The position numbers were made by a program, and so were the translations under genes. Below, piece after piece: positions 1 through 8,253 of a stretch of 64,000 bases of DNA (position 1 is its first letter; each line of letters starts with the position of its first letter). Source of the stretch: Xanthocytophaga agilis (lineage in GTDB: Bacteria; Bacteroidota; Bacteroidia; Cytophagales; 172606-1); contig NZ_JASJOU010000010.1 of assembly GCF_030068605.1 (NCBI RefSeq), positions 1-64,000 of the forward strand, given 5' to 3'. A model generated the notes under the pieces. It searched no databases. It was not told the DNA's origin and was given only the letters and a program-made list of their open reading frames with translations.

Positions 1-1
1 C

Positions 2-2989
2 ACCATCAATGGTAGCGGCAATCCGGCTTTGTTTCAGATCCGATCGACCAGCAATGGGGTAGCGTCCAAGAATTTGCAGGTATTCAACAATGCCTTTGAT
101 GTGAGTACAGGCGGTCAGATCACAGCGGTAACATATGAAGGAGGCACAGCCCAGCCACAGGGATTAGTAGTGAGCAACAACCATCACAGTGAGCCATTCT
201 CGGCTATTTCTTCAGGGGCATCGGTAAGCAACAACACTCAGACTACTCCAGCTTTGTTACGTTCTGGGGCTTTAGCTTTGCCATATTTATCTACAGCTGA
301 AGGTAGTAATCTGATAGATAAAGGAACAAGCAGTTTGCCAGCAGCCCCTATTGCAATGAAATATAGTGGTAACAGCCCTGATATTGGTGCTTATGAATCT
401 GGAGGAACAGGAATCGCCAACCAATTACCAGTAGTAAGCTTGGCAAATCCAGTAGCAAATGCTTCGTATCCAACTGGAAGTAGCATCAACCTGACTGCTA
501 ATGCATCTGATGCAGATGGTTCAATCGCTAAAGTAGAGTTTTATGTTGGATCTACGAAAGTTGGAGAGAAAACAAGTTCTCCTTATTCTTTCAGCTGGAA
601 TGCGGCTACGGCTGGAACCTATGCGCTAACAGCAAAAGCAACAGATAATAAAGGTGGAGTGACTACTTCCTCTGCAGTTAATGTAACAATTACATCTCCA
701 AATCAAGCACCAACTATAGCGATTTCATCTCCTGCTAACAATACATCGTTTACTTCAGGTAATGCTATTACTATCACTGCTAATGCTGCAGATACAGATG
801 GAAAAGTAGGTAAAGTTGAGTTCTTTGCAGGAACAAGCAAAATAGGTGAGACAACAACAGCTCCTTACACAATCAACTGGACACCTTCTGCAACAGGAAC
901 GTATGCTTTAACAGCAAAAGCAACTGATGATAAAACAGGTGTTGCTACTTCTACTATCGTTAGTGTTTCTGTAAATGCGATAAACAAATTGCCGGTAGTA
1001 AGTCTGACCGCACCAACCGCAAATGCAACTTTCACAACTGGAAACGTAACAGTTACAGCTTCTGCTACAGACAGTGATGGTTCAATTGCTAAAGTAGAGT
1101 TTTATGTTGGATCTACGAAAGTTGGAGAGAAAACAAGTTCTCCTTATTCTTTCAGCTGGAATGCGGCTACGGCTGGAACCTATGCGCTAACAGCAAAAGC
1201 AACAGACAATAAAGGTGGAGTGACTACTTCCTCTGCAATATCAGTAGTGATTAATGCACCTGTTAATAAAGCCCCTGTTGTTGCATTAACATCTCCTTCT
1301 GCTAATGCAGGTTTTCAAACAGGCGCAACAATTACAGCTACAGCTTCTGCTACAGACAGTGATGGTTCAATTGCTAAAGTAGAGTTTTATGCAGGTGCAG
1401 TTAAGATTGGCGAAAAAACAGCATCACCTTATTCAGTTACATGGAGCACTACTACAGTTGGAACTTATTCTTTAACTGCAAAGGCTACTGATAACAAAGG
1501 ATCTGTTACAACATCATCTGCGATAAGTGTAATTGTTAGTACTCAACCAGCAGCTAATAAACTACCAGTAGTAAGCTTGGCAAATCCAGTAGCAAATGCT
1601 TCGTATCCAACTGGAAGTAGCATCAACCTGACTGCTAATGCATCTGATGCAGATGGTTCAATCGCTAAAGTAGAGTTTTATGTTGGATCTACGAAAGTTG
1701 GAGAGAAAACAAGTTCTCCTTATTCTTTCAGCTGGAATGCGGCTACGGCTGGAACCTATGCGCTAACAGCAAAAGCAACAGATAATAAAGGTGGAGTGAC
1801 TACTTCCTCTGCAGTTAATGTAACAATTACATCTCCAAATCAAGCACCAACTATAGCGATTTCATCTCCTGCTAACAATACATCGTTTACTTCAGGTAAT
1901 GCTATCACTATCACTGCTAATGCTGCAGATACAGATGGAAAAGTAGGTAAAGTTGAGTTCTTTGCAGGAACAAGCAAAATAGGTGAGACAACAACAGCTC
2001 CTTACACAATCAACTGGACACCTTCTGCAACAGGAACGTATGCTTTAACAGCAAAAGCAACTGATGATAAAACAGGTGTTGCTACTTCTACTATCGTTAG
2101 TGTTTCTGTAACATCTGGAGCAACAGCAACAACAGGAGATGGATTGAATGGACAACTGTATACCCAATTTGGATTCACAGTTCCTAAAACACGCGAATCT
2201 ATCGCAGGACAGGCAGCAGCATTTACCTTCACTTCGACAGCTGTAGATTATCCAAACGGAAGTGCTAATACATCATCATATTCAAGTTCATGGGGATCAT
2301 GGCTAGGTAGTGACGGTTCAGGTGCACCAAATCAGAATCTGGAAACATCAACTGTAAAGTTATTTGGATATATTGAAATTAAGCCAGAATTCGATGTTCA
2401 GCCAGGTAATAGTACTATTGATGTTGACTTTACATTGTATTCACAAGGTCATGCTGCAATGACTGTTAATGGAGTACAAGTAACTATAAACGAAGAAAAC
2501 TGGGCATTTAACTCCAATACAGCTCGTGTAAGTTTTGCTGGAACTGGTTTCTATACAATTGAAATCATTCAAAGTATGTGTTGGGATAATGCAGGGCTTG
2601 AACTATACAGCAGCATCCCTGGAACTGTAAATCCTGGTAGAGGTTCATCTGCGACACCTACAATTGTTCCAAAAAATGTTCTGTATAAAAAGATCCCAAC
2701 GGCTACTGCAGCTAACTCTGGTAGAACATCTTCTGCTGCAAGTCTGGTAGCTTATCCAAATCCTTCGAATGGTGATCAGGTTGCATTCAAAATAGATGAT
2801 CAGAGCCAGAATGGACAAGACATGGTAGTTACTTTCTATAACTTAAATGGTAATGTAGCTTTCCAACAAAATGTAGAAGTTGTAGATGGAATTATTCAAT
2901 TACAGAACCTTACTTTAAATAAAGGTATGTATACTGTAACAGTAAGAGGACAGAAAGGTATACAACATTCTAAAGTTGTTATCCAATAA
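2..2989 (+). CDS. Secreted Ig-repeat protein with T9SS sorting domain (5' end outside window)
   Basis: The frame is open to the first base of the window, so the N-terminus is missing; about 995 residues are visible. The first ~120 residues end in a SPDIGAYES motif typical of right-handed beta-helix ('choice-of-anchor Q') proteins. Six bacterial Ig-like modules follow (about residues 140-710), each with a DxDGxIxKVEFY core and a GTYxLTAKATDxKG signature. A PA14-like region comes next (about 715-890), then a type A T9SS C-terminal sorting domain of about 80 residues beginning VAYPNPSNG and ending KVVIQ. The protein is therefore expected to cross the outer membrane by type IX secretion and be surface-attached or released. 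Its enzymatic activity, if any, lies upstream of the window; a polysaccharide-binding or degrading role is inference. Ig modules 1-2 are duplicated almost base for base as modules 5-6. Confidence 0.9.
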   Translation, partial: TINGSGNPALFQIRSTSNGVASKNLQVFNNAFDVSTGGQITAVTYEGGTAQPQGLVVSNNHHSEPFSAISSGASVSNNTQTTPALLRSGALALPYLSTAEGSNLIDKGTSSLPAAPIAMKYSGNSPDIGAYESGGTGIANQLPVVSLANPVANASYPTGSSINLTANASDADGSIAKVEFYVGSTKVGEKTSSPYSFSWNAATAGTYALTAKATDNKGGVTTSSAVNVTITSPNQAPTIAISSPANNTSFTSGNAITITANAADTDGKVGKVEFFAGTSKIGETTTAPYTINWTPSATGTYALTAKATDDKTGVATSTIVSVSVNAINKLPVVSLTAPTANATFTTGNVTVTASATDSDGSIAKVEFYVGSTKVGEKTSSPYSFSWNAATAGTYALTAKATDNKGGVTTSSAISVVINAPVNKAPVVALTSPSANAGFQTGATITATASATDSDGSIAKVEFYAGAVKIGEKTASPYSVTWSTTTVGTYSLTAKATDNKGSVTTSSAISVIVSTQPAANKLPVVSLANPVANASYPTGSSINLTANASDADGSIAKVEFYVGSTKVGEKTSSPYSFSWNAATAGTYALTAKATDNKGGVTTSSAVNVTITSPNQAPTIAISSPANNTSFTSGNAITITANAADTDGKVGKVEFFAGTSKIGETTTAPYTINWTPSATGTYALTAKATDDKTGVATSTIVSVSVTSGATATTGDGLNGQLYTQFGFTVPKTRESIAGQAAAFTFTSTAVDYPNGSANTSSYSSSWGSWLGSDGSGAPNQNLETSTVKLFGYIEIKPEFDVQPGNSTIDVDFTLYSQGHAAMTVNGVQVTINEENWAFNSNTARVSFAGTGFYTIEIIQSMCWDNAGLELYSSIPGTVNPGRGSSATPTIVPKNVLYKKIPTATAANSGRTSSAASLVAYPNPSNGDQVAFKIDDQSQNGQDMVVTFYNLNGNVAFQQNVEVVDGIIQLQNLTLNKGMYTVTVRGQKGIQHSKVVIQ
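426..974 (+). repeat. Intragenic direct repeat, copy A (Ig modules 1-2)
   Basis: This 549-bp segment recurs 1137 bp (379 codons) downstream at 1563-2111. Reading both copies side by side I find a single difference, a synonymous att/atc change near 770/1907. It encodes two Ig-like modules. Confidence 0.95.
1088..1237 (+). repeat. Partial repeat copy (core of Ig module 3)
   Basis: About 150 bp that matches 527-676 at an offset of 561 bp (187 codons) with one visible difference (gat/gac). The flanking halves of the module are diverged, which suggests local gene conversion or duplication of the module core. Confidence 0.9.
1563..2111 (+). repeat. Intragenic direct repeat, copy B (Ig modules 5-6)
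   Basis: Second copy of the 549-bp repeat at 426-974, in the same reading frame, with 548 of 549 positions identical by eye. Such identity between modules, while modules 3 and 4 differ, points to a recent duplication or gene conversion. Confidence 0.95.
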
Positions 2990-3005
2990 AATACATGTAT
3001 GAACT

Positions 3006-3049
3006 AAAACAAAAAGCGCTGATCTTTGCAGATCAGCGCTTTTTGTTTT
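3006..3049. terminator. Bidirectional rho-independent terminator
   Basis: A 19-bp perfect stem (3006-3024 with 3031-3049) around a 6-nt loop, GC-rich at its core (agcgctgatc), with an A-run before and a T-run after. It lies 17 bp after the stop of the Ig-repeat gene and also faces the 3' end of the minus-strand PhnA-like gene. Confidence 0.92.
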
Positions 3050-3072
3050 AGCTATAATTCACAGGCTATTAA

Positions 3073-3282
3073 TTACATCTTCTGAAGGAAACAGGTCTTC
3101 AATACAATATTTACTTTGTCAACTCTACAATCTACCTCCTCTTCATCATCTGTCAAACGAATATTTTTCACAACAGTTCCCCTTTTTAAAGTAATAGAAG
3201 AGCCTTTTACTTTTAGATCTTTTATCAATTTTACAGAATCACCATCATTCAATAGTGTTCCATTACTATCTTTTACTTCCAT
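3073..3282 (-). CDS. PhnA/YjdM C-terminal-domain-like small protein
   Basis: A 69-residue protein matching the C-terminal half of the PhnA/YjdM ('alkylphosphonate utilization') family. It starts VKDSNGTLLNDGDSVKLIKD and contains the family's VKGSSxTLKRGTxVKNIRL core. The zinc-ribbon N-terminal half found in full-length YjdM is absent, as in the short Bacteroidota form. I chose the ATG at 3282 rather than the open frame back to 3339, because a TAnnTTTG promoter element lies at 3310-3317, between the two starts. Family members have no firmly established biochemical role despite the phosphonate name. Confidence 0.82.
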   Translation of the reverse strand: MEVKDSNGTLLNDGDSVKLIKDLKVKGSSITLKRGTVVKNIRLTDDEEEVDCRVDKVNIVLKTCFLQKM

Positions 3283-3309
3283 GATTAATGTGTTTGGGTA
3301 TATTCGGCA

Positions 3310-3317
3310 CAAAAGTA
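3310..3317 (-). promoter_or_regulatory. Bacteroidota -7 promoter element (TACTTTTG)
   Basis: Exact TAnnTTTG match on the minus strand, 28 bp upstream of the ATG at 3282. It fits a short leader for the PhnA-like gene. I see no clear -33 TTG. Confidence 0.6.
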
Positions 3318-3391
3318 TAATATAATTCACACTACACATAACACACTTTTATCGGAGATTCATTCTTATATTATTTGCAAGATCTAAATAG

Positions 3392-4402
3392 TTATAATGA
3401 CTGTCTTCTGATCATAGAAAACGGGGTTTTAATACGAAGTTTCTTTTTATCCAGTAACAAGGCAGCAGCCGTGCGCCCCATAGTCTCAAAGTCAGTAGTT
3501 ATAACTGTAATAGACAACAATTCCTTTAAAGTTGCGTCATTAAAAGACACTACTCCAACTTCTTTTCCTATCTCATAAGGAGTCTGACGAATTTTCTTAA
3601 TAATCTCAGCAAGGTCTGTTTCCTCTATAACAATATATGCTGTTGATGAAGCTATTTTTTCATCCATTGCATTTTCAATTATAACAAACTTTTTCTGGTA
3701 GTGAATACAATACAATTTAAACCCACGTGCAATCTCCTGTGGATAGTTGCCATCACTGGGAAATACAAGTACTACTCGTTCATATTTTTTTAACAGATCC
3801 TCCCCTGTCTCGAGTGCCTGGTAAATATCTTTTTCAAAATCCTGGTATACAGAAATGATTTCCCCCTTTACTTCCGGAAGATCTTTATCTAATAAGATTA
3901 ATTCATCCCTGGGAATTTGTTCCAATGTTTGCTGGATGTCTACTTTATCTATGTTTTCATAAAAATGAGGTATCACTACATAATAATGATATTTGCCCAG
4001 ATTCTTTTCTATGATCTCTCTGAAAAGAGTTGCATTGTAATGATGAATATGTAAGTCAACAGTTGCCTTATCCCCAAGGGCTTTCAAGAAAGAGTAATAG
4101 ACAATTTTCTTATAAGAACTTAATTTATTCATCACCAACAGAATACGAATTTTGTTAGTAGGAGAACCTTCCACATAGAATCCTTTTCCTGCCACAGATG
4201 AAATATATCCCAGTTCCTTCAGTTCCCTATAGGCTTTTTCTACAGTATCACGTCCCAAATAATATTCTTCACTAACATAATTAATAGAGGGCAGATGGTC
4301 TCCACGTTTTAATATACCTTTTCCAATATCGTGAATAACAGAAGATACGATTTGTTTGTATTTAGGTGTTTTCTCTTCAGGATTAATCTGTAATCTATAC
4401 AT
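3392..4402 (-). CDS. GntR-family regulator with PBP1-like sensor domain, probably of the rhamnose genes
   Basis: A 336-residue transcription factor. Residues ~8-75 form a GntR winged helix-turn-helix (KYKQIVSSVIHDIGKGIL, then LPSINYVSEEYYLGRDTVEKA and a turn at SVAGKGFYV). Residues ~85-336 resemble a periplasmic-binding-protein/LacI-type ligand domain (IRILLVMNKLS at its start, GVVSFNDATLKELLSI near its end). This GntR-PBP1 architecture is the usual local regulator of sugar operons in Bacteroidota. It is divergent from the aldolase-dehydrogenase gene with 167 bp between, so it probably binds there and responds to rhamnose or a pathway intermediate. The ligand and the sign of regulation are inferred from position only. 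Confidence 0.85.
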   Translation of the reverse strand: MYRLQINPEEKTPKYKQIVSSVIHDIGKGILKRGDHLPSINYVSEEYYLGRDTVEKAYRELKELGYISSVAGKGFYVEGSPTNKIRILLVMNKLSSYKKIVYYSFLKALGDKATVDLHIHHYNATLFREIIEKNLGKYHYYVVIPHFYENIDKVDIQQTLEQIPRDELILLDKDLPEVKGEIISVYQDFEKDIYQALETGEDLLKKYERVVLVFPSDGNYPQEIARGFKLYCIHYQKKFVIIENAMDEKIASSTAYIVIEETDLAEIIKKIRQTPYEIGKEVGVVSFNDATLKELLSITVITTDFETMGRTAAALLLDKKKLRIKTPFSMIRRQSL

Positions 4403-4432
4403 AAGAGTTGAAAATTAAACAATGGATTGCCG

Positions 4433-4512
4433 GTATTTGGAGTATGTAGATGCAATACACAATCTGTAATACCTGTATATAATCTTTGGAATAACAGGAA
4501 AGTACAGGAAAG
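4433..4512. promoter_or_regulatory. Candidate rhamnose operator/promoter region
   Basis: The divergent spacer holds a gtattt...aatac inverted pair (4433-4458) that continues as AATACACAAT (4454-4463). It also has a near-consensus -7 element taatctttg (4480-4488, one base longer than TAnnTTTG) and a tandem acaggaaag direct repeat with 10-bp phase (4494-4502, 4504-4512). The AATACACAAT string recurs upstream of the isomerase gene (6777-6786), which suggests a shared operator. No binding data can be inferred beyond this. Confidence 0.4.
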
Positions 4513-4569
4513 ACGCAGAGTAAAGTTCTTTTATTTTTACATCATCCACAAATTAATACATTTAAAACA

Positions 4570-6693
4570 ATGAATAATCCAGCAGTGTCTGCTTACAAAT
4601 ATGTGAGCTATTTATGGGATCATGCACATGCAGAAACGTTAGCAGGAGATGAAGTTGCACTTTTACTTTATCGTTCGAACTTACTGGGGGCTGACTTACG
4701 ATTGACTAACTATGGTGGAGGAAACACCAGCGTGAAAACGGTAGAAACAGATCCTTTAAGCGGCACACCAACGGATGTAATGTGGGTGAAAGGTTCCGGA
4801 GGGGATATTGGCACACTCAAACGTAGCGGATTAGCAGCATTGTATCTAGATCGTTTGCATGCTTTGAAAAAAAGATATCGGGGACTAGCTTTTGAAGATG
4901 AAATGGTAGAATTGTTTAATCATTGTATATATGATCTATCATCCAAAGCTCCCTCTATTGATACTCCTCTACATGCATTCTTACCCTACAAACATATTGA
5001 TCACCTTCACCCTGATGCGGCCATTGCTATTGCGGCAGCAAAAGATGGAAAGCGAATCAATCAGGAGCTATTTAATGGAGCTATTGGTTGGGTAGACTGG
5101 CAGCGTCCGGGGTTTGATCTGGGGTTGAAACTTCAGCAGGCTGTAACAGAGAATCCTGATTTAAGAGGTATAATGTTAGGTTCGCATGGCTTATTTACAT
5201 GGGGAGACACTGCCTATGATTGTTATGTAAATACACTAGATGTAATAGAACGCTACTCGGAGTTTTTACAGGAGAACTATGGCAAAAAAGGCCCTGTATT
5301 TGGAGGAGTAGAACTTAATTCTTTATCTAAAGAACAAAGACTACAGCAAGCAGCTCTCTTAGCGCCTACATTACGCGGATTTTGTTCTTCACATACTAAC
5401 ATGATCGGACATTTCACTGATGATGATCGGGTACTGGAGTTTATTAATTCAAAGGATCTTAGTAAACTAGCACCTATGGGAACCAGTTGTCCAGACCACT
5501 TTTTACGGACAAAGATCAGTCCGCTGGTAGTAAATCTTAAACCTGAAGAGGACCTTACCAATACAAAAGCACTAAAGGAAAAGTTGTCACCTGCCTTTGA
5601 TGCTTATCGGGCAATGTATACCAATTACTACGAAACCTGCAAACATCCAGATAGCCCAGCTATGCGTGATCCTAATCCGGTTGTGATTCTCTATCCTGGA
5701 GTAGGTATGTTTACTTTTGCCAAAGACAAACAAACTGCCCGTGTTGCTGCTGAGTTTTATATTAATGCCATCAATGTGATGCGTGGAGCAGAAGCTGTTT
5801 CTGAATATACTTCTCTGCCACAACAGGAAGCATTTAATATAGAATACTGGCTTCTGGAAGAGGCAAAGTTACAACGTATGCCTAAACCCAAGCCACTTAC
5901 AGGTAAGGTAGCTCTGATAACAGGTAGCGCTGGTGGTATAGGTAAAGCAATTGCCAGAAAATTTGTAGAAGAAGGTGCATGTGTTCTTCTCAATGACAAT
6001 GACAGTACACGTCTGGAAGGTGCAACAGAAGAATTCAAAAAATCATTTGGCAAAGATGCTTCAGCTTCTGTAGTGCTGGATGTTACATCCGCAGAGGCAA
6101 TTACAAAGGCTTTCGAACAAGCTTCATTAAGTTTTGGAGGTATTGATATTATTGTGAACTGTGCAGGCCTCTCCATCTCTAAACCTATTGAAGAAACGAC
6201 AGAAAAAGATTGGGATTTGCTATATAATGTATTGGTTAAGGGTCAATACCTTGTATCTCAGGCAGGTGTTAGTGTATTACGTAAGCAAAGTCTCGGTGGA
6301 GATATTGTCAATATTGTCAGCAAAAATGCACTGATGTCCGGACCTAATAACATTGGGTATGGCTCTGCAAAAGCGGCACAGTTGCATATGAGTCGATTAC
6401 TGGCAGCCGAACTTGCCGGAGATAAAGTTCGGGTAAATGTAGTAAATCCGGATGCTGTTATTGCAGATAGTAAAATATGGCAAAGTGGCTGGGCTGAAGG
6501 ACGGGCTAAAGCCTATGGTATCTCTGTGGAAGAATTGCCTGCCTATTATGCCAAACGGACATTACTTAATGAGATTATTCTTCCGGAAGATATTGCGAAT
6601 GCGGTATTTGTATTAGTAGGAGGACTATTATCCAAATCCACAGGTAACATGTTGAATGTAGATGGTGGCTTAGCGAATGCCTTCCCTCGTTAA
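4570..6693 (+). CDS. rhaEW: Bifunctional rhamnulose-1-phosphate aldolase / lactaldehyde dehydrogenase (RhaEW type)
   Basis: A 707-residue two-domain enzyme. The N-terminal ~430 residues are a class II (zinc) aldolase/adducin-like domain with the His cluster PLHAFLPYKHIDHLHPD near residues 132-150 and GSHGLFTWG near 212. The C-terminal domain (from ~440) is a short-chain dehydrogenase with the NAD-binding turn ITGSAGGIGKAIA and the YGSAK (YxxxK) catalytic pair near 597-601. Homologues split L-rhamnulose-1-phosphate into dihydroxyacetone phosphate and L-lactaldehyde and then oxidise the lactaldehyde, so the fusion couples both steps in the cytoplasm. Its neighbours are an RhaI-type isomerase, a FGGY kinase and a divergent GntR regulator, which supports rhamnose over another deoxysugar. 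An L-fucose route is the main alternative. Confidence 0.88.
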   Translation: MNNPAVSAYKYVSYLWDHAHAETLAGDEVALLLYRSNLLGADLRLTNYGGGNTSVKTVETDPLSGTPTDVMWVKGSGGDIGTLKRSGLAALYLDRLHALKKRYRGLAFEDEMVELFNHCIYDLSSKAPSIDTPLHAFLPYKHIDHLHPDAAIAIAAAKDGKRINQELFNGAIGWVDWQRPGFDLGLKLQQAVTENPDLRGIMLGSHGLFTWGDTAYDCYVNTLDVIERYSEFLQENYGKKGPVFGGVELNSLSKEQRLQQAALLAPTLRGFCSSHTNMIGHFTDDDRVLEFINSKDLSKLAPMGTSCPDHFLRTKISPLVVNLKPEEDLTNTKALKEKLSPAFDAYRAMYTNYYETCKHPDSPAMRDPNPVVILYPGVGMFTFAKDKQTARVAAEFYINAINVMRGAEAVSEYTSLPQQEAFNIEYWLLEEAKLQRMPKPKPLTGKVALITGSAGGIGKAIARKFVEEGACVLLNDNDSTRLEGATEEFKKSFGKDASASVVLDVTSAEAITKAFEQASLSFGGIDIIVNCAGLSISKPIEETTEKDWDLLYNVLVKGQYLVSQAGVSVLRKQSLGGDIVNIVSKNALMSGPNNIGYGSAKAAQLHMSRLLAAELAGDKVRVNVVNPDAVIADSKIWQSGWAEGRAKAYGISVEELPAYYAKRTLLNEIILPEDIANAVFVLVGGLLSKSTGNMLNVDGGLANAFPR

Positions 6694-6709
6694 CACTTGT
6701 TAGCTATTG

Positions 6710-6732
6710 AAAACGCGCTTAAAGCGCGTTTT
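6710..6732 (+). terminator. Rho-independent terminator after the aldolase-dehydrogenase gene
   Basis: An 11-bp stem AAAACGCGCTT / AAGCGCGTTTT with a minimal loop, followed by a T-rich tract (tttttctttctc). It separates the gene from the isomerase gene, so the latter probably has its own promoter. Confidence 0.85.
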
Positions 6733-6751
6733 TCTTTCTCTTTACAAAATA

Positions 6752-6786
6752 GTATTTTTCTAGTGCAAAGTATGAAAATACACAAT
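6752..6786. promoter_or_regulatory. Candidate operator upstream of the isomerase gene
   Basis: An imperfect inverted repeat, gtattttt (6752-6759) against aaaatac (about 6775-6781), overlaps the string AATACACAAT (6777-6786), which is also found in the divergent rhamnose promoter region at 4454-4463. Shared operator function is inference. Confidence 0.35.
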
Positions 6787-6861
6787 ACGCTAACCACTTA
6801 CTATCCTGTAGGCAACATCATTTTTTATTCTTAATTATTCACTCTTACACCTGTTCTCACT

Positions 6862-8145
6862 ATGCGTATCCAATCGTCTCATATAGATCAATACAATGCC
6901 AGTGCGATCAAAGTTCATGAAAATAACTATCGCATAACCAAAGAACTGCTGGCTCAAAAATCAATTGATGCAGATGCTGTTGTTGAGAAACTCCGGCAAT
7001 TTCAGATAGCAATTCCCAGCTGGGCTTTGGGAGCTGGTGGAACCCGGTTTGGACGTTTTTCAACAGGTGGAGAACCCGGCAATCTAGAGCAAAAACTGGA
7101 TGATATCGGGTTGCTGCATGCCCTTACCAGATCAGCTGGAGCTATCTCACTACATATTCCATGGGATATCCCACGTGATGCTCAAGCTATCAAGCAGCAA
7201 GCCAGCGAACTGGATATTGTATTTGATGCGATGAATTCCAATACCTTTCAGGATCAGAAAGATCAGGCTTTGAGTTATAAGTTTGGTTCCCTTTCACATA
7301 TCAATGCAGATGTACGTAAACAAGCTGTAGAGCACAATATAGAAGTAATAAGCTATGGGCAGGCACTAGGCTCCAAGTCTATAACCGTTTGGCTGGCAGA
7401 TGGCTCAAGTTTTCCCGGCCAACTAAACTTTCGCAGAGCACTAGACAATACATTACGGTCTTTACAGGAGATCTATGCTCAGTTGCCTGCCGACTGGCAA
7501 CTTTTTATTGAATACAAACCCTATGAGCCGTATTTCTACTCAACAGTTATTCAGGATTGGGGTACTTCATTTTTGTTGGCAAATGAATTAGGTAATAAAG
7601 CCTATACTTTAGTTGACTTAGGACATCACTTGCCTAATACCAACATTGAACAAATTGTTTCCACGCTCATGTACCGGGGTAAACTGGGAGGATTTCACTT
7701 TAACGATTCCAAATATGGTGATGATGATCTGACAGTAGGTAGTATCAAACCATACCAATTGTATCTCATATTTAATGAATTAGTGTACGGACTGGAAAAC
7801 AATACAGCACAGAATCCAGCGCCTGCCTGGATGATTGATGCCAGTCACAATCTCAAAGATCCTCTGGAAGATCTGATTCAATCACTGGAAGCTATCCGTT
7901 TGGCTTATGTCCAGGCATTGATAGTAGATCGCCAAGGCTTATGGGATGCTCAATTAAACAATGACGTGTCTGTTGGTCAGGAAATTCTACAAGATGCATT
8001 TCGGACGGATGTACGTCCACTATTACAGGAAGCACGTTTGCGTTCAGGGGGTGTTATAGAGCCTATCAAAGCCTATCGCTACTTAAATATACGACAACAA
8101 TTGATTAAGGAACGGGGTAGTGTCACTGTGGCAACAGGCTTATAA
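6862..8145 (+). CDS. rhaI: L-rhamnose isomerase, RhaI type (TIM barrel)
   Basis: A 427-residue xylose-isomerase-like TIM-barrel protein close in pattern to the broad-specificity L-rhamnose isomerase of Pseudomonas stutzeri (~430 residues). Visible motifs are LGAGGTRFGRF (~56-66), SLHIPWD (~96-102), FIEYKPYEP (Glu217), VDLGHH (Asp252, His255), HFNDSKYGDDD (His279, Asp287-289) and DASHN (Asp326). These line up with the metal ligands and catalytic residues known in that enzyme. It would convert L-rhamnose to L-rhamnulose in the cytoplasm as the first catabolic step. It lies 168 bp after the aldolase-dehydrogenase, behind a terminator. Related sugars such as L-lyxose or L-mannose could also be substrates. 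Confidence 0.87.
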   Translation: MRIQSSHIDQYNASAIKVHENNYRITKELLAQKSIDADAVVEKLRQFQIAIPSWALGAGGTRFGRFSTGGEPGNLEQKLDDIGLLHALTRSAGAISLHIPWDIPRDAQAIKQQASELDIVFDAMNSNTFQDQKDQALSYKFGSLSHINADVRKQAVEHNIEVISYGQALGSKSITVWLADGSSFPGQLNFRRALDNTLRSLQEIYAQLPADWQLFIEYKPYEPYFYSTVIQDWGTSFLLANELGNKAYTLVDLGHHLPNTNIEQIVSTLMYRGKLGGFHFNDSKYGDDDLTVGSIKPYQLYLIFNELVYGLENNTAQNPAPAWMIDASHNLKDPLEDLIQSLEAIRLAYVQALIVDRQGLWDAQLNNDVSVGQEILQDAFRTDVRPLLQEARLRSGGVIEPIKAYRYLNIRQQLIKERGSVTVATGL

Positions 8146-8167
8146 GAATAGCATACCTTTTAGTGTA

Positions 8168-8190
8168 GATCATGATTAAAATGCATGATC
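8168..8190. other. Hairpin GATCATG/CATGATC after the isomerase gene
   Basis: A 7-bp perfect inverted repeat (8168-8174, 8184-8190) with a 9-nt loop, followed by tttcta, 23 bp past the isomerase stop. It could be a weak terminator or a processing stem. Confidence 0.5.
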
Positions 8191-8203
8191 TTTCTATCTA
8201 ACC

Positions 8204-8236
8204 AAATCCTGTGTTGAAGAATGTAACACAGGATTT
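8204..8236 (+). promoter_or_regulatory. Perfect 12-bp hairpin in the leader of the sugar kinase gene
   Basis: Arms AAATCCTGTGTT (8204-8215) and AACACAGGATTT (8225-8236) enclose a 9-nt loop. The element ends 17 bp before the ATG at 8254. There is no T-run after it, so it is not a standard terminator. It could be an operator palindrome or a leader-RNA stem that affects kinase expression. Confidence 0.55.
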
Positions 8237-8253
8237 GTATCTATATAACATTT

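Noticed and set aside
426-2111. Possible CRISPR or satellite array
   Set aside because: Repeats are in frame within one Ig-domain protein, hundreds of bp long, with no short spacers.
5757-6176. 139-residue antisense open frame in the aldolase-dehydrogenase gene
   Set aside because: Fully inside a clear coding region on the opposite strand; Ser/Pro/Leu-rich shadow composition.
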